Part shown: positions 17,294 through 26,963 of the stretch, piece after piece
Layout of the letters: every line of letters begins with the position of its first letter
Numbering within the stretch: the stretch's first letter is position 1
Made by a program: the position numbers and the translations under genes
Notes under the pieces: model-generated
Databases searched by the model: none
Told to the model about the DNA's origin: nothing
What the model saw: only the letters and a program-made list of their open reading frames with translations
Assembly (NCBI GenBank): GCA_032160705.1
Contig: JAVHVE010000017.1
Location: 36,928 to 100,927 of the forward strand
From: QHXM01 sp032160705
GTDB lineage: Bacteria; Acidobacteriota; Blastocatellia; Pyrinomonadales; Pyrinomonadaceae
Direction of reading: 5' to 3'
Length of the DNA stretch: 64,000 bases

Positions 17294-17305
17294 TCGCTCG
17301 CTGAG

Positions 17306-20044
17306 CTATTTTATGACAGCGCTGTCGATGTTCGAGTATGCGGAGTTTCCCGCAGTGTTACGCGCGCGGACGCGATAATAATAACGCCGATCATGAGTGA
17401 GACCGGTATTTGTATAGCTTGTGACGTTAGCACCAACTGTGGCTATTTCCACAAAGCCGCTCGAAGAAGAGGTCGAGCGTTCGATACGGAAGGATTGTTC
17501 ATTATTCGACCTGTCCGTCCAACGAAGCGTGGCCTGGCCTTTGTTGAAACTGTCGGCAGTAAGATTCGTGGGAGCGGCGGGCAATGTTACGGGTGCAGTG
17601 ATCGTTGCGGTTGTACTGGCACTATTGGTCGCACCCTTATTGTCCGTGACAGTCAGGGTCACAGTATATGTGCCGGGTGACGAGTAGGCGTGCGTTGGCG
17701 TGACGCCTGTGCCCGTTGTGCTATCGCCGAAGTTCCACTGGTACGCTGTAATCGTACCGTCGGCATCGGACGAGCCGCTGCCATTGAATTGTATGGCCTG
17801 TGCGGTCGTCGCATTATACGGCCCACCGGGCTTAGCAACCGGCGGCGTATTTCCCGGAGGTGGCGGCGGTGGCGGACTATTTGAGACGAGCATGAAGTTG
17901 TCGAAGATAGCTTTGCCCGGCGCACTGACGTAGCCCCACGTTCCAGCGCCCAATTCCACGCGCACGGCGGTTAGCGTTAACTGTCGCGCGACACTTCGCC
18001 GCGTAGTCCAGACAGTTCCGTCAGCACTGGTTTCAAATACCAATTGATCTGCTGCCTGGTCATGCCTGAAGCGCCAGAAGCGATGCTGCACCGCATCATA
18101 AGTGATGTTGGTCGAGGTCTTCGCCCCGTTGATCTTTTCCTGAAAGTAGATTTGGCCGTCTTCGATGACGAAGCGATACCAATTGTTGCTGTCCGTGCCG
18201 ATGGCAAAGACCGTGTTGGCGCTGTTGACCGCCGTCTGTACCACTTCAACACTGGCGCGCGAGTTAGTTAGGTTCCACGTCGCTGCCGACACATAGCCAT
18301 TGAAGTGCTGGCCGGTGAGGGCTGCGAGCGGTGTGATCTCCAGACGTTGGTTCTGTTCGAGCACCGAGACTTGCGAATCAAACGAGGCGCTTGGCTCATT
18401 GAGCGTGCCTAAGTTCCACTTGGCTGTGTCTCGTGTGTTGTCGTTGAAATCGTCGCTCAATCCTGTCGTTGGTGTGGGCGTCGGTGTCGGGGTAGGCGGC
18501 GGCGGTTGCGCGCCAACGAAACGTGCCAGGACGTTGCGCGTCATCTGCTGCGCGGCAGTGTTTAAGCGCGAGGGGCGCAGATCAGATGAGTTGAAATCAT
18601 CCAAGCCCCAGCTCCACTGCATCGAGCCGGTGGCGAAAACGGTTGCCCCGCTGGCAGCCGTATAAACCGTCATGTCGGCGTAGCGGGTAGCGCCACTATA
18701 AATATAGGGTGAATGTGCGATGCCTTGAATTCCCACGGGCGAGTTGGTCGAGATGTGGTCTACTTCGTAGCCGACGAGACCTTGCAGATGATCTCCATTC
18801 TGAAGTCCCGTTCCGGCGCAAACCCAGTGAGCGGCATTTGTAATCACCAGGTCCACATCAACCGGGTCGGTTTCATACATCACGCCGATCATCGAGTCTT
18901 CCGACCGATTAACAGGAGCGTCCCGCCATTTAGTTGTAATCAGGTAATTATTTGTTGGGTCGCCGTCATTATCAAGTGGGTCTAAATTAGCAAGGTCTTT
19001 ATAAGCCACGACGGTGCGATTGGGCGCTCCCGTCGGTTGACTTGTCTCGAAGCGTATTTGCCAGTAGCAGGTATTGGAAGAGAAGAAGCCGAGGTTGACG
19101 CCCCGGTCGCGCGCCGCTTCGACGTTCGTGCGCATCTGCCATGACCAGTATTCATCATGGCCAACCGAGAGGAATGCTTTGTGTGAGAGCAGCAAATTGG
19201 CATTAGCATGCGTGTCAACGCTGGTGCAGTAGGTAACGTCGTAGCCCTCACGTTCAAGCCACCGCACCATGTTGTACTCCCATCCGGCGCTGGACGTTTC
19301 GTAGGCCGGTTGGACATTGGCGATGAACTCGCCAGCCCCGACGTAGGCGGCGGCGGTTTGATTATTGCCGATAGCGTAAGGACGATTGAAGGAAACCTTT
19401 TGCGCCGGGCCGTTCGTGCTGTTCCAGTTATAGAGAGATTTTCCGCCCCAGTTGTTATAAGCCTGAAAGGTCGTCACGCTTGATTGAAAAAGATAATCCG
19501 ACACACGCGCATCATCGCGCACGACGAAAAGAATATAGCTTTGCTTGCCCGTCGAAGCGGTCAGCTTCGCCAGATAGACGCCGCTGGCCCAATCGGTCGG
19601 GTCTGCTGTATTCGGAATGGTGAGCAGGTATGGATTAGTCCAGCGACACTCAATCAAACCAGCCTGTGATGAATCTGGCGTCGGGATAGGCTGTTGCGTG
19701 CCTGTGCGCGTGACCGCGCTCAAGACCTGCCGCGCTCCCGCCCCGCCGTACCAACCCATGCGGAAAATCTCTATCGTGTAGCTTGGCGCTGCGGTGTTGA
19801 CGAAGAGACTGATCTGTCCGCCGCGATTGACGCTGGTGAGCGAAGCATAGCCTTCGATTTCACGGCTCGTCGCAGGATTCGTCAGCTTCCAAGAGGTCGT
19901 GCCCGCTTTCGCATTTTCCGTCTGGATAGGATTGACGGCGTAAGCGGTCGCAGTTAGCAGCAGCACACAGGCGGCAAGACAGGCAAAGCGGCGCAAGCAA
20001 CTGAAGACAAAGTCCGAGCGCATTATTCGAGTGAGCTGGGGCAT
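17306..20044 (-). CDS. Secreted N,N-dimethylformamidase-beta-like protein with PKD and FN3 domains
   Basis: 912 residues from the ATG at 20044 (AAGGAA eight bases upstream). Order: signal peptide (CLAACVLLLTATAYA-V); a large N-terminal domain (about 40-510) like the C-terminal region of the N,N-dimethylformamidase large subunit, with EIFRMGWYGGAG, TTFQAYNNWGGKSLYNW and FLSVGHDEYWSWQMR; a PTPTPTP linker; a concanavalin-like domain (about 530-710); a PKD domain (AKPGGPYNATTAQAIQFNGS); and an FN3 domain to the end. The known enzyme hydrolyses formamide bonds, but secreted acidobacterial homologues with adhesion-type domains are uncharacterised. No PEP-CTERM tail. The gene appears monocistronic, between its own promoter and the 17245 palindrome. 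Confidence 0.85.
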   Translation of the reverse strand: MPQLTRIMRSDFVFSCLRRFACLAACVLLLTATAYAVNPIQTENAKAGTTSWKLTNPATSREIEGYASLTSVNRGGQISLFVNTAAPSYTIEIFRMGWYGGAGARQVLSAVTRTGTQQPIPTPDSSQAGLIECRWTNPYLLTIPNTADPTDWASGVYLAKLTASTGKQSYILFVVRDDARVSDYLFQSSVTTFQAYNNWGGKSLYNWNSTNGPAQKVSFNRPYAIGNNQTAAAYVGAGEFIANVQPAYETSSAGWEYNMVRWLEREGYDVTYCTSVDTHANANLLLSHKAFLSVGHDEYWSWQMRTNVEAARDRGVNLGFFSSNTCYWQIRFETSQPTGAPNRTVVAYKDLANLDPLDNDGDPTNNYLITTKWRDAPVNRSEDSMIGVMYETDPVDVDLVITNAAHWVCAGTGLQNGDHLQGLVGYEVDHISTNSPVGIQGIAHSPYIYSGATRYADMTVYTAASGATVFATGSMQWSWGLDDFNSSDLRPSRLNTAAQQMTRNVLARFVGAQPPPPTPTPTPTPTTGLSDDFNDNTRDTAKWNLGTLNEPSASFDSQVSVLEQNQRLEITPLAALTGQHFNGYVSAATWNLTNSRASVEVVQTAVNSANTVFAIGTDSNNWYRFVIEDGQIYFQEKINGAKTSTNITYDAVQHRFWRFRHDQAADQLVFETSADGTVWTTRRSVARQLTLTAVRVELGAGTWGYVSAPGKAIFDNFMLVSNSPPPPPPPGNTPPVAKPGGPYNATTAQAIQFNGSGSSDADGTITAYQWNFGDSTTGTGVTPTHAYSSPGTYTVTLTVTDNKGATNSASTTATITAPVTLPAAPTNLTADSFNKGQATLRWTDRSNNEQSFRIERSTSSSSGFVEIATVGANVTSYTNTGLTHDRRYYYRVRARNTAGNSAYSNIDSAVIK

Positions 20045-20181
20045 CAGATGATTCCTTAACCGTAAATGGCGTAAAACTCTTGAAAGCAGAATACCTAAGA
20101 AGGATCGGCGACTCTCCGTGCTCAAGGTTCCCGAAGATCAAACCGGCAAGTTCGAATTGGTCGCTCGTTTATGTATCGCGC

Positions 20182-20210
20182 ACCATAAAGCCGTCCCGCA
20201 GAAATGTCAA
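20182..20210 (-). promoter_or_regulatory. Sigma-70-type promoter for the DMFase-like gene
   Basis: On the minus strand TTGACA (20205-20210), 17 bases, TATGGT (20182-20187), giving a 5' leader of about 130 bases before the ATG at 20044. Confidence 0.65.
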
Positions 20211-20305
20211 TATTTTCGCAAGAGCAACTGCCGACTATCTTATTAAATTCACAACAGCGCGAGTCTTTACTATCAACAGGCGTATCAAGCGTCGCACCAA
20301 TCCTT

Positions 20306-20340
20306 AATAAAAAGGGTATCCCCTTATGTTTATAAGGAGA
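20306..20340 (-). terminator. Rho-independent-like terminator after the glycosyltransferase run
   Basis: On the minus strand CTCCTTAT-AAAC-ATAAGGGG pairs, followed by ATACCCTTTTTATT. It lies 30 bases after the stop at 20370 and before the next promoter, so it should end the long glycosyltransferase operon. Confidence 0.55.
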
Positions 20341-20369
20341 TGTCTAACCGACTGGGGTTTCCATAACTA

Positions 20370-21659
20370 TTAGGATGCGGCGAGTAATTCCTGCAAGATG
20401 CGTCCGAATTCATGGGCGACCTGTGCGGCTTCGTATTTTTGGCGGATGCTGGCAGTTCCCCAGGTGTCGGCGGCGTCTGCCCTGCTGCGCCTGAGAGCGG
20501 AGAGAAAAGCACCAATCACCTCCGCCGTCGCACTCAAATCAGATGGGTCAGCAACCCAACCACCGAGCTGGTTGATAAGGGTCGCGGCTGCTCCGGGCGG
20601 AGTCAGCCCGAGGATTGGCCGCCCCGCGCCAAGATAATCAACCAGCTTGGAAGGCAAAAACACGCTTTTCTCTGCCGGGGCGTCTATGATGAGAAGCCCA
20701 TCAGCGGACGCCATCAGCGCAAGGCTCTCAAGATATTTGACGGGCGGCTTAACGACAACAAGTCCCTCCGGCAAATCTCCCAATCCCAATTTATCCAACG
20801 CCAGGTCATACGTCGGGCCGATTAACTCAAAGCTGACATCATGGAGAGTTGAAGGATTAGAAGAAAGTATCCGGCTCAAGGCGCTGAAGAGCGGCTTTGG
20901 CGTGCGACGGCCATACAGGTCGCCCAGATGTCTGATCGTCAATCTGGAGTTTTGCTGAGCGTGGGATGTCTCGTACAGTCCAGCATCGAAAGCGTGTGGC
21001 AGCACGCGGGCTTTCGGTCTTAACTCTCCCGCGTATTTCCGCATCACCAGATCGAGCGTTTCCTGAGATGTGAAGATTAACCTGTCGGCAGCATTCACTA
21101 CCTTCCGCTCCAGTGAAAGATTCATCGCTCTGGTCAGCGGGTCGTAGTTGTGAAATGGATTATCCGCCCACGGGTCGCTAAAGTGCGCAATCCAGGGCCA
21201 CCCGTATCGCCTCTTCAACTCTAAACCAATCAGATGATCGCTCATCGGAGCACCAAAAGTTACCAGCACGTCGGGGCTGTAATGCTCATCGCGCACGTAG
21301 GCTTCAATAGCTTTCAAGACCGCGCTCTTCCAGGAACGCTGCTGGTCGGGAGTCTTATTCCACACCGGCAGATTAAACCTGTAAGCAATTCCGTTAACGC
21401 GGTTCTTCCATGCTGGAATCGAAAATGGAACGCGCACAGCTTTTTCGAGAAAGGCTTCCGCCGCCTCCACCATTGTTTTGTCCTGACGCGAATCCTTTTC
21501 GTCGTAATCCGCGCAGACCAACACGGCGGGATTTGGAAGATGCTTCAAGAGACGAGCCACCTGGACGGCTCTCGGCAATGAGCTTGGAGAATAGGTGAAT
21601 GAGACGGCGAGAATTTTGGATGCTTGAAGATTTGCTTGCGCGCTATGTTTGGAGGCCAT
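20370..21659 (-). CDS. Glycosyltransferase, GT4-like
   Basis: 429 residues from an ATG at 21659. It has the two-Rossmann GT-B layout: ILAVSFTYSPSSLPRAVQVARLL at the N-terminus, WIAHFSDPWADNPFHNYD mid-chain, a LIFTSQETLDLVMRKY segment and a C-terminal nucleotide-sugar half (GLLIIDAPAEKSVFLPSKLVDYLGAGRPILGL). The FLPSKLxxYLGAGRPI motif is typical of GT4 enzymes that use it in place of the EX7E pair. It should add one sugar on the cytoplasmic side of the membrane. The acceptor and donor cannot be read from the sequence. It is the last gene of the run that begins upstream near 49 kb. Confidence 0.85.
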   Translation of the reverse strand: MASKHSAQANLQASKILAVSFTYSPSSLPRAVQVARLLKHLPNPAVLVCADYDEKDSRQDKTMVEAAEAFLEKAVRVPFSIPAWKNRVNGIAYRFNLPVWNKTPDQQRSWKSAVLKAIEAYVRDEHYSPDVLVTFGAPMSDHLIGLELKRRYGWPWIAHFSDPWADNPFHNYDPLTRAMNLSLERKVVNAADRLIFTSQETLDLVMRKYAGELRPKARVLPHAFDAGLYETSHAQQNSRLTIRHLGDLYGRRTPKPLFSALSRILSSNPSTLHDVSFELIGPTYDLALDKLGLGDLPEGLVVVKPPVKYLESLALMASADGLLIIDAPAEKSVFLPSKLVDYLGAGRPILGLTPPGAAATLINQLGGWVADPSDLSATAEVIGAFLSALRRSRADAADTWGTASIRQKYEAAQVAHEFGRILQELLAAS

Positions 21660-21711
21660 GAGCTAAAAGTGCCATGAAGAATTGATTACAGCCTGTGGCA
21701 ATTCTTTCCTT

Positions 21712-23262
21712 TCATTGATGCGCTGGCTTCTCTCTTTTGATGAGCAGAGGAAGCAAGCTTTTCATATCCTGAAGCGCACGTCTTCCCGCCGGTAAGATAA
21801 TCAGAATTAAAAATGTCACTCCGACTGCCAGACCGAAACTAATACTGAGCCCCGCGAGCGGTTTGACATCCACCAGCCACCAGTGACGAACCGCCAGCAA
21901 CACGGCCAGGACGCCGAGCGATGCACAGGCAGAAGGCGCGATGGTGCGATAGAAATCAACGGTTCTAACCGGGCCTTCGCGCCCGACGAACCAGAACAGG
22001 AAGGGCGCGCGAATACAAATATCAACTGCGGCATAAGAGGCTGCGACACCGACCGCCCCCCAGGGCAAGCCGATGATGATGGAGACGATAGCAATCAATC
22101 CCAGGATGTTGCCGACCTTGAACATGCGCTTCGTCCTGCCCTGCGTCGTGAACAGCCAGCCAACGGTATTGCCTACAGGTTGCAGCAAACCCGCGATGCC
22201 GAGCAGCGTGAAGATGGGACTGACGCCCATCCATTTCTCTCCGAGCACCAGTTGCACCAACCAGCCGGAGGTGGCGATCATGAAAGCCACGCCCGGCATC
22301 GTGAGCATGGTGAGTTTCTCCAGAATCCGCAAGTAGGCTTGCCTGTAACGCTCCGGCGAATCCGCCAAGCGGCTCAAGGCAGGCACGACCACAGCCGTCA
22401 CAGGGCTGTTGATCTGCTCAATGGGCAGGAGCAGTAGTTGATAAGCTTTCGCGTAGAGACCCAACTGCTGTGGCCCCCAGAAGCGTCCGATGAGCAGGTT
22501 ATCAAGGTTGCGTGCAAAGTAGTTGACCATGCTGAAGCCCGTGAGATTTCCGCCCAGAGCAAGCATCGGACGAACTCCCGAATTACGCTTCGGTGCGCCC
22601 GGTCGCCAGTCGCACATCATCCAGACGCCTGCGGCGTTTGTGAAGGCGGTGGCAAACTGGCTCAGCACCAGCGCCCAGTAGCCCGCCCCGCACCATGCAG
22701 CGATGATCGCGGTGAGGATTCCGGCCAGCAGCGAGATGAGGTCAATCCCTGCGAGCGCAGCAAAGCGCATTTGCCTTTGCAGTAGCGCCTGATGTTGAAC
22801 GGTCAGGCCGCCAAAGATGAACGTCGCGGCCAGGCCAATGGTAATCCATGTCAGGCGCGGCTCACCATAGAACAAGGCGACAAGGGGTGCTGTCGCCATT
22901 GTCAGCAGCATCAGCGCCACACTGATCGAAACATTGATCCAGAAGAGAGTGCTGACCTGATGGTGCGTGATCTCGGCTCTCTGCACTGTGGCCAGCGAGA
23001 GTCCCAGGTCTTTGAACATCGAGATAAACCCGATGATGACGATGACCATGCCGATCAATCCGTAATCCTGCGGCGTGAGCAGCCGAGCAAGCACGATGGT
23101 CGAGGACATGCTCACGATGAACTTGATGCCCTGTGCTGCGACCGTCACGGCGCTGCCGCGCGCCGAACGACTCTTCAGCGTGGCCGTCAGATGGTCGGTG
23201 CGAAAATGTCGCTCCGGGTCGGAGGGCAAGTCTAAAGGATTTGGGATCGGACTATCCGGCAT
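21712..23262 (-). CDS. Wzx-type polysaccharide flippase (MOP superfamily)
   Basis: 516 residues from the ATG at 23262; a GTG at 23304 would begin within a palindromic repeat and is unlikely. About 12-14 membrane helices follow a 35-residue cytoplasmic stub. The MOP pattern is clear: GIKFIVSMSSTIVLARLLTP, then QDYGLIGMVIVIIGFISMFKDLGL, and YFARNLDNLLIGRFWGPQQLG near the middle. Members of this family (Wzx/TuaB/WzxC-like) flip lipid-linked repeat units to the periplasmic face. With the Wzy/WaaL-like protein at 47889 and the Wzz proteins this points to a Wzx/Wzy-dependent pathway. Confidence 0.92.
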   Translation of the reverse strand: MPDSPIPNPLDLPSDPERHFRTDHLTATLKSRSARGSAVTVAAQGIKFIVSMSSTIVLARLLTPQDYGLIGMVIVIIGFISMFKDLGLSLATVQRAEITHHQVSTLFWINVSISVALMLLTMATAPLVALFYGEPRLTWITIGLAATFIFGGLTVQHQALLQRQMRFAALAGIDLISLLAGILTAIIAAWCGAGYWALVLSQFATAFTNAAGVWMMCDWRPGAPKRNSGVRPMLALGGNLTGFSMVNYFARNLDNLLIGRFWGPQQLGLYAKAYQLLLLPIEQINSPVTAVVVPALSRLADSPERYRQAYLRILEKLTMLTMPGVAFMIATSGWLVQLVLGEKWMGVSPIFTLLGIAGLLQPVGNTVGWLFTTQGRTKRMFKVGNILGLIAIVSIIIGLPWGAVGVAASYAAVDICIRAPFLFWFVGREGPVRTVDFYRTIAPSACASLGVLAVLLAVRHWWLVDVKPLAGLSISFGLAVGVTFLILIILPAGRRALQDMKSLLPLLIKREKPAHQ

Positions 23263-23298
23263 CTTTTCGAGTTTCAGATAAAGGGCACAAAAGAATTG

Positions 23299-23368
23299 AA
23301 CCACGAAGTCACACGAAACGACACGAAAGGCGGCCTCTGTTCGTGTCGTTTCGTGTGACTTCGTGGTT
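23299..23368. repeat. Palindromic repeat family 1, copy 2 (perfect 29-bp arms)
   Basis: Arms 23299-23327 and 23340-23368 are exact complements (core ACACGAAACGACACGAA) around a 12-base loop. It lies just upstream of the flippase gene. Confidence 0.9.
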
Positions 23369-23420
23369 TATCTTTCTCATCTTTAACGGCTATCCTGCTA
23401 CGTCGAACTGACGTTAAACT

Positions 23421-24593
23421 TCAAGATGCTCGACGGGAAGTTGCACCAGACCCGCTTAGCATGGAGGTGAATAATTCCAGATACTCGGAGACTATCTTCT
23501 CTTGACTAAAACGTTCTTCAACTCTCGCCCGCGCCGCTTTCCTGATGCGCGCTCGCTCTTCCTCGCTCAATTGCATGACATCTTCAATGGCGGCGGCCAG
23601 AGCATCGACCGACTCAGGCTCTACCAGAAATCCTGTGCGCCCGTTTTCAATCACCTCAGGAATCCCGCCCACACGCGTTGCCAAAGAGAGCGCCCCACAA
23701 GCTCCCGCTTCCAGCAAGGTCAAAGGAAAACCCTCTGAGCGCGAAGGCATGATGACCAGTCGCGCCTTGCGATACAACGGCGCGAGGCGTTCACGCGACA
23801 CAGCGCCTGTGAACTCAACGAAGCGTGTGATGCCCAATTCCTCTGCCAGAGATTTGAGAGTTTCCATTTCAGGGCCATCGCCGACGAGACGAAGAATAGT
23901 TTCAGGCATCAGGGAATGTATCTTCGCCCACGCTTTCAAGAGGATGTCCACCCCTTTCACCTGATGCAGGCGTCCGACATACAGGAGATAGGGCGCGGAC
24001 GTTTCCTCATCGTCGCCAGCTTTATCAACAGCCTCAAGCCACGCTTCTTCTAATCCATTATGAATAATCTGCGATTTATTTTGGATGAACGGGTAAAGAG
24101 CTATCGCGTCGTCGAGGAGCGACTGGCTGACTGCTGTCACCACCTCAGCCCTTTGCAACAGGCGACGCTGCCAATCTTTGAAATGCGGCTCGGTGTGTGG
24201 ATAGTTTCTAATCTCGCTCCCGTGCAGCGTCACCACCATCCGCCAATCGTGCGGCAGCAGTCGAGCGCCGATGACTGGCAGCGCCTGCGAACAAGGAAAA
24301 TGAACGTTGACGATGTTTGGCTTGAAATCCCGAAGCACCTGTAGGAACTGACCCGTGCTGCGAGCAAAAGAAGCCCAGGAACGCGGACGTTGATAGACAG
24401 GATACGTCGAGGATTTGACCGACCACACAGGAATATCAGAAAGGAGTCGCTTGCCGGTCACGCCATTGGTCGTCTCCACCACACCGGCTTGGTGACCTCG
24501 CGCTCTCAAGCCTGCCGACAATTGACGGACGACGGTTTCCACTCCGCCCACGGATCCCAACTCGGCAAAATGACAGAGAAGAACTTTCATCAT
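23421..24593 (-). CDS. Glycosyltransferase family 4 enzyme
   Basis: 390 residues, starting at tandem ATGs (24593). The N-terminus is LLCHFAELGSVGGVETVVRQL, the typical GT4 acceptor-side Gly-rich loop. The C-terminal half has LLYVGRLHQVKGVDILLKAW, LRLVGDGPEMETLKSLAEEL and SRSEGFPLTLLEAGACG, containing the EGFPLTLLE form of the EX7E motif. A retaining GT-B enzyme that extends the lipid-linked unit is likely. It ends about 160 bases before the flippase start and follows the methyltransferase gene by about 30 bases. Confidence 0.9.
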   Translation of the reverse strand: MMKVLLCHFAELGSVGGVETVVRQLSAGLRARGHQAGVVETTNGVTGKRLLSDIPVWSVKSSTYPVYQRPRSWASFARSTGQFLQVLRDFKPNIVNVHFPCSQALPVIGARLLPHDWRMVVTLHGSEIRNYPHTEPHFKDWQRRLLQRAEVVTAVSQSLLDDAIALYPFIQNKSQIIHNGLEEAWLEAVDKAGDDEETSAPYLLYVGRLHQVKGVDILLKAWAKIHSLMPETILRLVGDGPEMETLKSLAEELGITRFVEFTGAVSRERLAPLYRKARLVIMPSRSEGFPLTLLEAGACGALSLATRVGGIPEVIENGRTGFLVEPESVDALAAAIEDVMQLSEEERARIRKAARARVEERFSQEKIVSEYLELFTSMLSGSGATSRRAS

Positions 24594-24622
24594 CTACGCG
24601 CTATCGGTGGCGGCGACCAAGC

Positions 24623-25624
24623 TTAAGCGGTCTTTCTGGCGATGACGAAGATGCCGTCAACGAGAAGCTCATCGTCCGTCATGTTTCTGAAATCGCCGCT
24701 CAGCTTCGGACGAATGTCCTTGACGAGAGAAAGCGTCGCGTCATCGTAATCAACATTGAGCGCGATGCTCTCTTTGTGCGGAGACAAATCGCCGCGGCCT
24801 CCTCTGCCGATAATATCCGTAATCAGGATTTTGACCTCGTAGCTCAAGTTTTCCAGCAGCCCCCGGTAATAGCTCATCTTCTTGCGGTTTGGTTTGCCGG
24901 AGCCTTCGGCCATCAGGCGGTAAACGGAATCCGAGATGGTCAAGAATGTTAAGGGGTTCATGCCGTAGTCGCGGAACATTCCCTGATCGCTGAGGTCTAT
25001 TTTGTGCAGCATCAGGCCGCCGGGCTTCAATATCCGGTGCATGGCGGCGAAGGCCGGGCCGGGATCGAAGATATCTTGAATCGCGCCGCGCGAGATGACG
25101 TAATCAAACGGCTCTGCCGTCTTCAACTCTTCCGAGTTCTCCACGTCAACGCCGTAGATGCATTTGATTTTGTCCGGGTCGGTCTTGATGCTGTCAGTCA
25201 AGTCGACGGCCTCGTCAAAGCGCCTCTTTTCCTCATCGCTCAATGTTTCTCGCAGTGCCTGATAAATTTTGCGCTCCTGCTCCTTGTCGCGCTTTGAATA
25301 AAACTTGTCGAGACAAACCACCTGTGCCGCGCCCGTGGCGAGAAACCTCAAGGCCACACCGATGTTGTCGCCAAAGCCAAGCTCGAAGAGGCGCTTTCCG
25401 CGAAGGTTGTCCGGCGTCAACTCGCCGTATTGCAGGTAATCCTCGAACTGTGTGTTGATGTAAGCAAGACTGTCGGCGAGCGGGATGTGGCTGTGCGTTG
25501 AGCCGTGCAGCGATTCGGTGTTGCCCGAAGCGAAGCGCCGCTTGAACTGCCAGTTGTGATAAATCTTGTAGGCAACGAGCGCCGTTTTCGATTTCGTCGC
25601 CATGTTCTTCAATTCGTCTTTCAT
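24623..25624 (-). CDS. Class I SAM-dependent methyltransferase
   Basis: 333 residues from the ATG at 25624 with GAGGAAAG upstream; a TTG at 25645 is less likely. The SAM-binding region is LFELGFGDNIGVALRFLATG, then VVCLDKFYSKR, with a later DYVISRGAIQDIFDPGPAFAAM and a LKPGGLMLHKIDLSDQG post-motif. It resembles the methyltransferase at 33781 in layout. In a polysaccharide cluster it probably methylates a sugar or the polymer end. The target is unknown. Confidence 0.82.
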   Translation of the reverse strand: MKDELKNMATKSKTALVAYKIYHNWQFKRRFASGNTESLHGSTHSHIPLADSLAYINTQFEDYLQYGELTPDNLRGKRLFELGFGDNIGVALRFLATGAAQVVCLDKFYSKRDKEQERKIYQALRETLSDEEKRRFDEAVDLTDSIKTDPDKIKCIYGVDVENSEELKTAEPFDYVISRGAIQDIFDPGPAFAAMHRILKPGGLMLHKIDLSDQGMFRDYGMNPLTFLTISDSVYRLMAEGSGKPNRKKMSYYRGLLENLSYEVKILITDIIGRGGRGDLSPHKESIALNVDYDDATLSLVKDIRPKLSGDFRNMTDDELLVDGIFVIARKTA

Positions 25625-25690
25625 CTGTAACTTTCCTCGTCTCAAAAATTTTCAGCCTGAGCTTTCATCTCAGAAAAAGCTCAAAGTCTT

Positions 25691-26902
25691 CTAACTCAAC
25701 TGGTGAACGACCGCATCCGTTCCCTTCTCAGCCTGTTCAGGCTTTGCGGCCTGCATAATTTGTCGCAAACGATAATCACGATAGAGTCCGGGGTCGCCCT
25801 CGCGCCCGTCAATCGCTGCCATCGCGATATTGAACATCTCGCGCGCGCTGGCAAAATGCAGCTTGAACTGGCCTGTGCGCTCCGACAATTCCAAAGCTTC
25901 CAAAAGAAATCGCTGCATCACGTCGCCGATCATCGCGGGCTGGTCTTCATCGAAAAATCCGTGACAGTAGAGCTTGACGAAAACCCAGTCGGGGCGACCT
26001 GTGATGCCAATGTGCGTCCCGCGCCAGCGATTTAGCCGTGACGATGTCGGCGGGTAAATAGCAGTCAGCGCGCCGTTGTCAATGCGCGGGACAGGCAACC
26101 CATGAAAACGCCGCTCCCAATCGAAGGCCAAGGGCCCTGTGAAGATGAGGGGCAGCTTCGCCTTGTCGCCAACCCTCGCGCTTGGTCCTGAGCGATGCGG
26201 TTTTTGCTCGGTCAGAGGATGGCCGCACTGGTAAATGGCGTTGATGCGCGCGACCTGCGAGATGTCAGGCGCAGAGGGCAAGGTCAAATCGGCGTAGCAG
26301 CCTGTCTCGGCGAGAATCTGCATCTCGGAATCAACGCCGCAGCATCTTCCGCGCGCCGAATTGGCCAGCGCCCAGTTGCCGTGAACGAAGGCGTACCTTG
26401 GTGATTCGTCTGCCTCCATTCGGGAGAGACATTTGTGTTCTTCTGCGAGCGCGTCACGAAATTCGATGAGCGTCCGCTTTGTGTTCTCAGCCGTGTCGGG
26501 CTGGTCAACGCCGTGATGCAGATGAATCTCAACCTCACCCAACCCTTCGGCCTGAAGCTCAGCCATTCGCTCCAGAAGCGGGCGATGATATTGTTCGGCG
26601 GGATAAAAATTGGTGTGGCGAAACGAAGTTCCGTCATGGTCTCGAACCGCTTCACCGATGGCGCGCGCCTGCGCGCACCAGTCTTCGAGCCGCCGTTGCT
26701 GTGTTGATAAATCAAGAATAGTGCCGTCAGCGCTCCACCCCGGCTCGAAATGATTGGCGATGACGAAAATCAGGCGTTGCGGAGCGCTCCCGTCCGTCAT
26801 CCGCCGCACCAGTTCGGAGGCGCGCCAGAACGGATAACGCAGCAGCCACGGCAGCGACCATGCGAGTTTGGTAAAAGTGCCTGGGCTGTCTTTAGCGTAC
26901 AT
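25691..26902 (-). CDS. Deacetylase-like (NodB-fold) protein of unknown substrate
   Basis: 403 residues. The pattern fits a polysaccharide-deacetylase-type (beta/alpha) barrel: RLIFVIANHFEPGW near the N-terminus, VEIHLHHGVD (HxHH), YAFVHGNWALANS and LAETGCYADLTLPSAPD. These are the usual positions of the metal-binding His residues and the substrate groove in distant NodB relatives. No signal peptide is evident, so a cytoplasmic role is likely. Similar proteins occur in exosortase EPS clusters, where a deacetylase is expected. The catalytic Asp-Asp motif of classic NodB is not clear, so the activity is inferred. Confidence 0.6.
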   Translation of the reverse strand: MYAKDSPGTFTKLAWSLPWLLRYPFWRASELVRRMTDGSAPQRLIFVIANHFEPGWSADGTILDLSTQQRRLEDWCAQARAIGEAVRDHDGTSFRHTNFYPAEQYHRPLLERMAELQAEGLGEVEIHLHHGVDQPDTAENTKRTLIEFRDALAEEHKCLSRMEADESPRYAFVHGNWALANSARGRCCGVDSEMQILAETGCYADLTLPSAPDISQVARINAIYQCGHPLTEQKPHRSGPSARVGDKAKLPLIFTGPLAFDWERRFHGLPVPRIDNGALTAIYPPTSSRLNRWRGTHIGITGRPDWVFVKLYCHGFFDEDQPAMIGDVMQRFLLEALELSERTGQFKLHFASAREMFNIAMAAIDGREGDPGLYRDYRLRQIMQAAKPEQAEKGTDAVVHQLS

Positions 26903-26963
26903 GCTCTTTTTGCTTGTTCCTCGAATCTTAAAAGTGAGCGTTGCGGGGCTCTTCGGAATTTAA

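Noticed and set aside
13256..20044. PEP-CTERM tails on the large secreted proteins
   Set aside because: The C-termini (NAATINIK and NIDSAVIK) have no PEP motif, membrane helix or basic tail.
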